From Flavivirga eckloniae (GTDB lineage Bacteria; Bacteroidota; Bacteroidia; Flavobacteriales; Flavobacteriaceae), in NCBI RefSeq assembly GCF_002886045.1, contig NZ_CP025791.1, positions 5,285,001-5,349,000 on the forward strand: a stretch of 64,000 nt of DNA, written 5' to 3'. Shown here piece after piece: positions 8,845-16,057 of the stretch. A program made the position numbers and the translations under genes. Positions within the stretch are counted from its first letter, which is position 1. Each line of letters opens with the position of its first letter. The notes below the pieces were generated by a model. The model saw only the letters and a program-made list of their open reading frames with translations, made no database searches and was not told where the DNA came from.

Positions 8845-9016
8845 CACTCTGCAATTTAATTATCAAGTTTATAATTCTTATAAAGCCTTATTCCAATTAA
8901 CTTTTTACAGTAAGTAATAAAAACTTACCCTACACTCTGCAAATCATTTTTGATTGACTTTGCAATACTTGGTTGTTTTGTACTAAGAAATTTCAAATAA
9001 AGCATTGCGCAATGCT
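8845..9016. promoter_or_regulatory. Direct repeats and 16-bp palindrome before the HTH genes
   Basis: The 203-bp gap 8839-9041 holds two copies of cactctgcaa (8845-8854, 8933-8942) and a perfect 16-bp palindrome agcattgcgcaatgct (9001-9016), which ends 25 bp before the start of the first HTH gene. The palindrome is the size of a dimeric repressor operator; the direct repeats could be further sites. Function is inferred from position only. Confidence 0.4.
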
Positions 9017-9041
9017 CATTAATAATTTAAAAAATTAAGAA

Positions 9042-9383
9042 ATGAGCAAATCATTAAAACCCCTATACTCACTAACCATAGGAGAGTATATCGAATTAAA
9101 CAAAAGAACTTTTGCAGAAGAAGTTGGTAAACTGTTAAATAATCAGCAAACTAATAGCAAAGAAGAAAACAAAAGCGACATCATATTTATTGATGAAGCT
9201 GCTGATTTAACAGGTTATAAAAAGGCAACATTATACTCAAAAGTTTGCCGATTTGAAATTCCTGTACTATCCAGAAGAAAACCTTTAACCTTTTCCAGAC
9301 AAGCTATTATTGATTGGATTAGTAATGGCAAACCTAGCCTTATTGATGAAGAAACGGACAAATATTTAAAATCTAAAAGATGA
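9042..9383 (+). CDS. Helix-turn-helix protein (AlpA/excisionase-like)
   Basis: A 113-residue protein with a C-terminal HTH_17-type domain (about 46-102): 'FIDEAADLTGYKKATLYSKVCRFEIPVLSRRKPLTFSRQAIIDWI'. The pattern of helix-turn-helix, a short wing and 'F...DWI' is characteristic of MerR/AlpA-like DNA-binding proteins that act as excisionases or regulators of satellite and ICE functions. The N-terminal 45 residues are acidic and lack a recognised domain. It overlaps the next gene by 4 bp (ATGA) and is preceded by the palindrome at 9001-9016, a plausible autoregulatory site. Confidence 0.8.
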   Translation: MSKSLKPLYSLTIGEYIELNKRTFAEEVGKLLNNQQTNSKEENKSDIIFIDEAADLTGYKKATLYSKVCRFEIPVLSRRKPLTFSRQAIIDWISNGKPSLIDEETDKYLKSKR

Positions 9384-9598
9384 AGTATTTGAAAGAAGGG
9401 CTAATTAATCCTGAAGCAGAGTATCTAAGCATAAAAGAAATCGGAAAACTATTTAGCCCACCAATTTCTCATGTAAGTCTTTGGAAGTGGCAAAAACAAG
9501 GAAAACTTCGATTTACGCCATATCTATTTGGTAATAAAAAATTCTATAAAAAGAGCGAAGTACTTCAAGTAATTGAGCAACAAAAAATCAATCAATAA
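9380..9598 (+). CDS. Small helix-turn-helix protein
   Basis: A 72-residue HTH_17-like protein ('YLSIKEIGKLFSPPISHVSLWKWQKQGKLRFTPYLFGNKKFYKKSEVLQVI') whose ATG overlaps the stop of the previous HTH gene, indicating translational coupling. The fold prediction (helix-turn-helix plus wing ending in a helix that begins 'KKSEV') supports DNA binding. With its neighbour it would form the regulator/excisionase pair of the element. The primase-helicase gene begins 21 bp downstream. Confidence 0.75.
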   Translation: MKYLKEGLINPEAEYLSIKEIGKLFSPPISHVSLWKWQKQGKLRFTPYLFGNKKFYKKSEVLQVIEQQKINQ

Positions 9599-9619
9599 TT
9601 GTATTTAAAAATAAAAATT

Positions 9620-11677
9620 ATGTTTAAAAATAAATTAACTAAAGAAAATATATTATCGAAAGTAGTAGGAGGGACTTACGAATTAATGAATTATTATTTA
9701 AAACCTTACACAAATGGAGATCTAAAAAAAGGAAACCATATATCAAACCCTTTGCTTGAAAAAAAGCAGAAAACGCCATCATTTAATATTTATGATGACC
9801 CATTGGGAATATGGAAATATAAAGATTTTGCTACTGGAGATAGTGGAGATGTGTTTGACCTTGTTATGAAATTAAAAAAATGTAGCTTTAAAGAAGCTTT
9901 GGTAATCATTAACAATGATTTTGCATTAGGTCTTCAAATAGGAAAGGAAAAACCATCTTTTGAAATCCAGTCTTATGATTGGGATAGAAAAAACTTAGAT
10001 TATTGGTCTGAATATGGCATTTACCTTGAAGCTCTTACTTTTTTTAATGTTCTACCAATAAAGGAGTATAGCCGAATTGAAAAAAAACAAATCATTAAAT
10101 CTACAGAACTTGACCCTATATTCGCTTATAGAATTAATTTTTCTTGCTATAAAATTTATCGACCGTTTTCAAGTAAATACAAGTTTTTATGGCTAGGGTA
10201 TAAACCTAACAATTATGTTTTTGGGTTTGAGCAGTTGCCTAAAAAAGGAGAAAGAATATTTATTACAGGGGGAGAAAAAGATGTTATATCACTTCACGTA
10301 AATGGCGAATATGCGGTAAGTTTAAATAGCGAAACAGCTATGCCTTCGGAAGAGCTAATAAATAAATTAAAATCAAATTTTGAAGAGGTTATAGTTTTGT
10401 ATGATATTGATAGTACAGGGATAACTCAATCGAAAAAAATATGCGATAAATTTGGGTTAAAGAGAATGGTACTTCCTGAAAAACTAAAAGAAGAAGGAGG
10501 TAAAGATATTTCTGATTTTTTCAAGTTTGGGTTTAAATTGGCATATGATGAAATAATTATAGAAAATTATGAAGAGAATAAGCTTATAAATAACGGTAAG
10601 CATCTTTCAAAAATACTTGAGACTCAAAAAGAGCTTTCCAAAATAAAGTCTAAAAAGATTATTCAATCCAAACCTATTTTATTTCAGCTAGGAAAAGAAA
10701 TTATATTTCCAAACACAATAAATATTATTCAGGGGAAGGCAGGTGTCCATAAGAGTAGGTTGGCAGAAACTATCTGTAGTTCATTAATAAAAAAAGAGGA
10801 TTGTAAAAGGCGCTTATTACAGTTTACAGCAGGTTTAAATAAAAACTTGACAGTTTGTTATGTTGATACCGAAAGAAACCTCACAGAGCAATACCCTTAT
10901 GCATTACAACAAATTTTAAATAAAGCAGGGTTTTCTAAAGAAGAAACACCCAGAAATTTTGATTATATATCCTTATTAGAAATAAGTAGAGCACAGAGAT
11001 TTGAAGCACTCAGAGAATATTTAGAGTTGGTTCGGTTAAAATATACAGGGCATACTGTTATTGTATTAGATGTAGTTACAGATTGTATTAAAGATTTTAA
11101 TCGTTCTGACAATAGTATGGAATTGATTGACCTTATGAATATATTCATCAACCAATACGATGTTACATTTATTTGCTTGATTCATGAAAACCCAGGAAGT
11201 GCAGATAAAGCCAGAGGTCATTTAGGAACGGAGTTGTTTAATAAGTCAAGTACAGCAATTCAGATTGGTTTTGAGATGGGTAAAGGAAATAAGCCATCAG
11301 ATATTATTGCCCTTAAATTTCTGAAAAAACGAAGTACAAAACGATATGACCCCATTCACCTTATTTATTCTGAGGAAGAAAAAGGGCTAGTTTTAGCTGA
11401 TGCAAATATGGTAGATAAGGTTAAAGAATCTAGGCTTCTTAAAGCTGAACCTGCTGAATTAATTAAGTTTATAAACGATAACATTGAATTTCCTGTTAAT
11501 GGTAAAGATTTGATAGAACTTTTATCAAAAGAGTTTGAATGCAGTAGCAAAATAATAAGAGAGAGATTAAATAAAATAATAGATGACAATGTAGAATTTG
11601 AAAATAGAGAAAATATTCCATATTATTTAATTAAAAAGAAACAGGGGAGAGAAGTAGTCTATGATATTAAATCATAA
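9620..11677 (+). CDS. Primase-helicase (Toprim plus RecA-like ATPase)
   Basis: A 685-residue replication protein. The N-terminal part (about 20-105) resembles the fold preceding Toprim in bacterial and phage primases ('TPSFNIYDDPLGIWKYKDFATGDSGDVFDLV' region) but without zinc-binding cysteines. The Toprim domain follows, with E219 in 'GGEKD' and 'LYDIDSTG' about 267-275. The RecA-like helicase domain has a Walker A at 372-379 (GKAGVHKS) and a Walker B ending at D484 ('VIVLD'). The C-terminus looks winged-helix. I start at ATG 9620; an upstream TTG at 9599 would add only 7 residues. Such proteins replicate plasmids, satellites and integrative elements. Confidence 0.87.
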   Translation: MFKNKLTKENILSKVVGGTYELMNYYLKPYTNGDLKKGNHISNPLLEKKQKTPSFNIYDDPLGIWKYKDFATGDSGDVFDLVMKLKKCSFKEALVIINNDFALGLQIGKEKPSFEIQSYDWDRKNLDYWSEYGIYLEALTFFNVLPIKEYSRIEKKQIIKSTELDPIFAYRINFSCYKIYRPFSSKYKFLWLGYKPNNYVFGFEQLPKKGERIFITGGEKDVISLHVNGEYAVSLNSETAMPSEELINKLKSNFEEVIVLYDIDSTGITQSKKICDKFGLKRMVLPEKLKEEGGKDISDFFKFGFKLAYDEIIIENYEENKLINNGKHLSKILETQKELSKIKSKKIIQSKPILFQLGKEIIFPNTINIIQGKAGVHKSRLAETICSSLIKKEDCKRRLLQFTAGLNKNLTVCYVDTERNLTEQYPYALQQILNKAGFSKEETPRNFDYISLLEISRAQRFEALREYLELVRLKYTGHTVIVLDVVTDCIKDFNRSDNSMELIDLMNIFINQYDVTFICLIHENPGSADKARGHLGTELFNKSSTAIQIGFEMGKGNKPSDIIALKFLKKRSTKRYDPIHLIYSEEEKGLVLADANMVDKVKESRLLKAEPAELIKFINDNIEFPVNGKDLIELLSKEFECSSKIIRERLNKIIDDNVEFENRENIPYYLIKKKQGREVVYDIKS

Positions 11678-11890
11678 TTATTAAATGTAATTAACAATGG
11701 AAGGTGGAACTGGCATATAATAGCCTTTTCTATCTTCCAATATTATTTATGTTATTATAGATACAAAACAAATTAATTTAAATAGTGAATATTTTAATTT
11801 AAACTAAGGAAAGTTAACTTGAGTTAAGCTAATATCAATCTGTTGTTTTTAAGCGTATTGGTTACTATTTTTGATTAAAACGCATAGGTT

Positions 11891-12241
11891 ATGGAGACAG
11901 CTAAAGACCCGTTGACAGGAGAAACTTTTTATAAACAAAGAAATAATCAAGTATTTGCTAATCGTAAAAATCAAATTAAGTATAACAATTTGAAGGCTTT
12001 GGAAAAGAGAAAATCAATAGCAATTATCAATCGGATATTGGATAAGAATAGGTCAATTTTAATATCAATATTAGAAGGGAAACCTGAAGCAATTAAAAGC
12101 TATGATTATTTATTAGGGACTGGCTTTCATTTCGGCTGTAGTACACACACAATTAAGCGTGAAAATGATAATTGGATTTGTATATATGATTATGGGTATA
12201 TGTTAGAAGGAGATAAAACTTTTAGAATAATAAAACTGTAA
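11891..12241 (+). CDS. Small hypothetical protein of the mobile element
   Basis: A 116-residue soluble protein. The N-terminal 'KDPLTGETFYKQRNNQVFANRKNQIKYNN' looks like a short zinc-less DNA- or RNA-binding tail, followed by a helical KRK-rich segment and a beta-rich C-terminus ('DNWICIYDYGYMLEGDKTFRIIKL'). I do not recognise a function. It opens a three-gene cluster with the two small membrane proteins at 12253 and 12428. The 213-bp gap before it (11678-11890) holds no gene and may carry its promoter. Confidence 0.6.
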   Translation: METAKDPLTGETFYKQRNNQVFANRKNQIKYNNLKALEKRKSIAIINRILDKNRSILISILEGKPEAIKSYDYLLGTGFHFGCSTHTIKRENDNWICIYDYGYMLEGDKTFRIIKL

Positions 12242-12252
12242 CCAGATTTATC

Positions 12253-12453
12253 ATGGAAGGAATTATTGATTGTTATCAATTAGAGGTTGCCAGAAATATA
12301 CCTAAGGAGTTTACATTGTTAGAGAACAATTATCAGGCCTTAAAGAGTAATCATCGCAATATGAATAAAGCAATTATTGGTGTAGGGGTTATGACCGTTC
12401 TATTTATTGTTTTCAAAATATATTCTTATGAAAAAGAAAAAAGAAGCAAATAA
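12253..12453 (+). CDS. Small single-TM protein
   Basis: A 66-residue protein with an N-terminal soluble helix and one hydrophobic segment (about 40-57, 'AIIGVGVMTVLFIVFKIY'), ending in a basic tail. It starts 12 bp after the previous stop and overlaps the next start. The architecture suggests a membrane-anchored accessory protein; function unknown. Confidence 0.55.
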   Translation: MEGIIDCYQLEVARNIPKEFTLLENNYQALKSNHRNMNKAIIGVGVMTVLFIVFKIYSYEKEKRSK

Positions 12454-12625
12454 ACTTTTTTTAATTGACTATGGAAGTGATTTTTTAAAAACACCAGTTG
12501 TAAAGACTTCACTAATTGTTATAGCAGCATACAGCACTATCTATTTGTCAAAATATTTTTTAAATGCTTCAGCAGGCACTATAAGAGCTTGCAAGAATTT
12601 TAGAGAGGCTTGTAGAGGAAATTAG
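12428..12625 (+). CDS. Small single-TM protein
   Basis: A 65-residue product from ATG 12428, with a basic N-terminus and one hydrophobic segment (about 26-45, 'VKTSLIVIAAYSTIYLSKYF'). It overlaps the 3' end of the previous gene by 26 bp, in a different frame. The ORF remains open further upstream, but a start within the overlap at 12428 is more likely. Function unknown. Confidence 0.5.
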   Translation: MKKKKEANKLFLIDYGSDFLKTPVVKTSLIVIAAYSTIYLSKYFLNASAGTIRACKNFREACRGN

Positions 12626-12629
12626 TTAA

Positions 12630-12660
12630 GCTAAACCACTATTTTTAATAGTAGTTTAGC
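12630..12660. terminator. Hairpin between convergent genes
   Basis: gctaaaccactatt (12630-12643) pairs with aatagtagtttagc (12647-12660), with one mismatch and a 3-nt loop. It lies between the stop of the plus-strand gene (12625) and the stop of the minus-strand lipoprotein gene (12675), so it can serve both. A strong U tract is lacking. Confidence 0.5.
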
Positions 12661-12674
12661 CTCATTAATGTAAA

Positions 12675-13262
12675 TCACCACTCATAGGTTAATTCTAAAT
12701 CCACTAATATGTTGTGTTCTTGACTAACTACAGTTATGTTATCTGGGAAACCATTATCATCTAAATAGGCTTCAAACTTATAGGTTGTCATAAAATCATC
12801 TTCATCTACAGAATCATAATCCCAAATGGACACAAAATAATGTAAACTAAAATTGGTTAATACCAAATTTGGTACAAATTCAAATAGCGTAGAACCATTT
12901 GAAAAAGCATCTTCATAAAATATATCACTTGTATAAAGATTGGTTGAAACGGCATTTTCAAAAGTTATATACATATCTGGTAATATGCTTTCTGCATTTG
13001 GTATAGCTAAGTCCCAGTTACTACCATCATCAGTATTAGGAAATATTTTCACAATGGCTTTAGTAATTGTTACACTTGTTGGTGTAACTTGTTCCGAACA
13101 ATCTGCCCCTGTGTAACCTTCAGGACAATCACATTCACAATTTGTAAATATTCCCCCGTTTAAACAGGTAATAGGCTCACAACCATCAGAATTTGATGAG
13201 CAACTAAAAACAATTAAACATATTGCTAAGAAAATTGTTGTTTTGAAAAATTTATTTTTCAT
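12675..13262 (-). CDS. Lipoprotein with EGF-like motif
   Basis: A 195-residue exported lipoprotein. The signal peptide ends in a lipobox 'IVFSC' with the lipidated Cys near residue 21. A short EGF-like cysteine cluster follows ('CLNGGIFTNCECDCPEGYTGADC', split here as CLNGG...C-x-C-x-C-x8-C). The remaining ~140 residues are beta-rich and acidic, resembling C2-like surface domains. It is the only gene in the element on the minus strand, sitting between replication and cargo modules like an independently expressed 'moron'. Role unknown; surface-exposed or periplasmic by prediction. Confidence 0.75.
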   Translation of the reverse strand: MKNKFFKTTIFLAICLIVFSCSSNSDGCEPITCLNGGIFTNCECDCPEGYTGADCSEQVTPTSVTITKAIVKIFPNTDDGSNWDLAIPNAESILPDMYITFENAVSTNLYTSDIFYEDAFSNGSTLFEFVPNLVLTNFSLHYFVSIWDYDSVDEDDFMTTYKFEAYLDDNGFPDNITVVSQEHNILVDLELTYEW

Positions 13263-13744
13263 GCTAAATGATATTTAATATCATCCAAACCCAAAATGAA
13301 GATTAGTAAAATAAAGAAGCGTGGGTTTGTAACATTATCCGTTCTGAGGTTCTGACAAAACCAAATACCAAGATAAGTACAGTACACCCACGCCATAACG
13401 TGAGCGTTCAACTTATTAATCTTGTGGTATAAAGGAAATTGTCAGATTTCAGAACCAAGAATAATAGCTAACGCTTATTTTTTATGTCTTTTTAAAATGT
13501 TTTTCTAAATAAATATATGTTTTGATTATGGTGTAAATATAGAAATTTTCCTTCTAGGAATTCCATTAAGCGGCATATGAAATCAGAATTACAAAATATT
13601 GTACTAATATGGATTTTATATGTTTTAATATAAAAAATATTGTTTTTGTACGTATTTTCATTATTTTTAAAATGACGAATTGGTCGAATAAAAAATTTAT
13701 CGGAACCAAGAAACCAAATTTGTACTATAATTTATTTGATTTAA
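13263..13744. other. Intergenic region with a nested pseudoknot-like structure (candidate ncRNA or leader)
   Basis: Three complementary pairs are visible. P1 is aagattagtaa 13299-13309 with ttattaatctt 13413-13423, allowing one G-T pair. P2 is gcgtgggt 13319-13326 with acccacgc 13386-13393, nested inside P1. The third is ttctgaggttctgacaa 13342-13358, in the P2 loop, pairing with ttgtcagatttcagaa 13439-13454 outside P1, which would form a pseudoknot. The element could be a leader of either flanking gene or an independent RNA. The rest of the gap, 13460-13744, holds no ORF and should contain the cargo operon promoter. Confidence 0.45.
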
Positions 13745-15199
13745 ATGACCAATCCCCAAAAGGCTCTTAAAGATATAGCAGGTTTAACCATATCGGCTGG
13801 AATAGCCTATGCTTCCGGTTTTTTACCAGAAAGTTTTATTTCAGGTATTATTAGAGAAGTCTCTAACAGCCTTACTACGGACTATATTAAGAAGGCTGAT
13901 TATCAGAAAATAAAAGGGTTACTTACTGATATTCACCCTTCAGAGTTTAATCATGATTTACAAAAACTGATTATTAAATCTATTGAATGGAGTATCAAAA
14001 TCATAGAGATGCTTTATATTGAGAATAATAAATTAAGTAAAACGGATTATCGAACAGATAGGCTAAAAAAAATAAATAAATCACTTATTAGACAAGTTAA
14101 TGGGGCGGTTTTTTCGCAACAAGCGCAAGCACTTCATATTAAAGTAGAAAATATAAATGGAGCAAAAGAGTTTTTTGAATGTTTAAATATTGATGTTGGT
14201 GGTTTACATGATGTAAAAACTAATAATCCTTATGGGGCATTTTTCAAGGAAAGATTCCCAAAGATGCTGAAATTGTGCTTTGGTGAACTACTTAAAAAAG
14301 AAGAAAACAGAAAAGCACTAATAGACTATGAGCAAGAAGTAAAACAAACCATAAACAATAAACTAGATAAAATACTCGATGAACTAGAAAATTCCAATAT
14401 TAATAAAACTTCTGGTTTTAATGTTTTGACAGTACAGGAGGTACGCCATAAATTTAATTCTTCTAGACTCGATTATTTTATGGATACAATTAGAGAACAA
14501 TATATAACGATAGCTAACGACTTAGAGTACTTAAAAAATGCCTTTGAACAAATTCTACAAGAACTTCAAGGTAACTATTTTGAGAAAAAAAAGGTTTATA
14601 TTTTTAGTACTGTGATCGCTTTCGTTGTAATTGTTTTTGGTTTGATTTACTACATTATAACACTACCTTTTACTACCAACATAACCCTAGAGCCCAATAA
14701 AAAGATTAAGGTGCATAATGAATATCCACCGCTTAGTTATGGTGATAAACCAAAAATTGTATTCTACCTAAATCAAAAAAATCCTAGAGATATAATTGAA
14801 AATGAAGCCACTTTTCCAAAAATTGATTACAAGTACAAAGATAGAAAGATAAGGGTTGAATTGATAGACGATTATTGGAAATTAAGCCAAGACTCTTTGA
14901 TGCTAAACAGTGGTAGTTTGTCTCTTCAAATTGAACCTAATGAAAAACTTTCGACAATCTCAGGAAGGGTGTTTAAGCATGTAGGGCATGAGCCCATAAG
15001 GTACGCCCAAATTAAATTAGTTGATGAAGGGATAGATACAATTGTTGATTCTAATGGTCTTTTTAAAATAAAAGTTCCTATTGAATTTAGGAGGGAAAAA
15101 TATAATATACAAGTCGTCCTAAATGATAGTACAATATCAAATTGGACAATACACCCTGGGAATGTAAAACCAATTCCAATAAATATTGCTAAAGACTGA
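13745..15199 (+). CDS. Membrane protein with cytoplasmic N-terminal domain and periplasmic regulatory-like domain
   Basis: The 484-residue protein has no signal peptide. Residues 1-283 should be cytoplasmic: an N-terminal glycine/alanine-rich helix ('DIAGLTISAGIAYASGFLPE'), then a helical domain with 'EFNHDLQKLIIKSIEWSIKIIEMLY', then a Lys/Glu-rich helix and coiled coil. One TM helix follows (about 284-307, 'VYIFSTVIAFVVIVFGLIYY'). The C-terminal part is extracytoplasmic and ends in a carboxypeptidase-regulatory-like beta domain (about 402-484, 'ISGRVFKHVGHEPIRYAQIKLVDEG'). The topology fits a sensor that links the periplasm to a cytoplasmic function. It opens the cargo operon, 55 bp before the next gene. 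The N-terminal domain is not one I can name. Confidence 0.75.
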   Translation: MTNPQKALKDIAGLTISAGIAYASGFLPESFISGIIREVSNSLTTDYIKKADYQKIKGLLTDIHPSEFNHDLQKLIIKSIEWSIKIIEMLYIENNKLSKTDYRTDRLKKINKSLIRQVNGAVFSQQAQALHIKVENINGAKEFFECLNIDVGGLHDVKTNNPYGAFFKERFPKMLKLCFGELLKKEENRKALIDYEQEVKQTINNKLDKILDELENSNINKTSGFNVLTVQEVRHKFNSSRLDYFMDTIREQYITIANDLEYLKNAFEQILQELQGNYFEKKKVYIFSTVIAFVVIVFGLIYYIITLPFTTNITLEPNKKIKVHNEYPPLSYGDKPKIVFYLNQKNPRDIIENEATFPKIDYKYKDRKIRVELIDDYWKLSQDSLMLNSGSLSLQIEPNEKLSTISGRVFKHVGHEPIRYAQIKLVDEGIDTIVDSNGLFKIKVPIEFRREKYNIQVVLNDSTISNWTIHPGNVKPIPINIAKD

Positions 15200-15253
15200 T
15201 GTATACATTCTAAACTATTAATTGTGTTCAACCACTTTTGAAAATCAAGCGAA

Positions 15254-16057
15254 ATGAAAAAAATAATCGTAGTACTAATCCTAATTGTTATTAACAATTT
15301 ACATTCGCAAACGAAGGTAACTGGAAAAGTATATTTGTTGAGCAGTAATTGGAGACCGATTGAAGGTGTTTTTATAGCCGCTACAGATTCAAATGGTGAC
15401 TATTCTAAAAAAGACGGAAGTTTTGCTTTATACTTTAAGGATAAACAACCAGGTGAAATAATAAGGATTTCGGTGGGTAATGGCGAATCTATTTTAGATA
15501 AAAATGGAAAAGAATATGAAGTTGTAAATGAAAAAGAATTGACTAGTATACTAATCTGCCAGCAAGATAAGTGTAAAACCGATTTGATAATAGTTTTAGT
15601 ACCAAAAGGACAACGAGAGAAAGTAATTAATGAATACTATCAAATCATTAAAAACCATTTTGATAAAAGAATGGTTCTTTTAAAAAGAGAGTTAAAAGAA
15701 CTTAGTTCCCAAAATTCAAGAGTTTATGATAGTGTTTCTGAATTAGAATTACAAATTTCTAATCTTAAACTCCAGAATGACTCACTTCGGGTTTACGATC
15801 AAGCTGAAGAACTTACAAATATTAATAAAGACTCTTCAAAAGAATGTATAAAAAAGTATCTATTGGTTCTTGACTCTCTAAAGAGGATTAATCTAACAGA
15901 GAATCGTTTCTTGTCTATAGAAAACAAAGAGCTTTTAAGAAAAAACATAATTCAAGATTTAGAGAAGTACCTAAAACTTTTGGAGTTAGAAAATATTAAT
16001 ACTGAAGATACTGAAAGGGTTAAAAAAGCCTATAACCTTTTAAAAATGAATAAATGA
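15254..16057 (+). CDS. Exported coiled-coil protein with shared N-terminal beta domain
   Basis: A 267-residue secreted protein: signal peptide about 1-18 ('MKKIIVVLILIVINNLHSQ'), then a beta-sandwich-like domain (about 20-100, 'TGKVYLLSSNWRPIEGVFI...NGDYSKKDGSFALYF') homologous to the next three gene products, then 'LIIVLVPKGQREKVINEYYQIIKNHFD' and a long coiled coil to the end. It is a short family version lacking the helical repeats of its neighbours. Its stop overlaps the next start (ATGA, 16054-16057). Role unknown; probably a periplasmic or surface partner of the same system. Confidence 0.75.
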   Translation: MKKIIVVLILIVINNLHSQTKVTGKVYLLSSNWRPIEGVFIAATDSNGDYSKKDGSFALYFKDKQPGEIIRISVGNGESILDKNGKEYEVVNEKELTSILICQQDKCKTDLIIVLVPKGQREKVINEYYQIIKNHFDKRMVLLKRELKELSSQNSRVYDSVSELELQISNLKLQNDSLRVYDQAEELTNINKDSSKECIKKYLLVLDSLKRINLTENRFLSIENKELLRKNIIQDLEKYLKLLELENINTEDTERVKKAYNLLKMNK

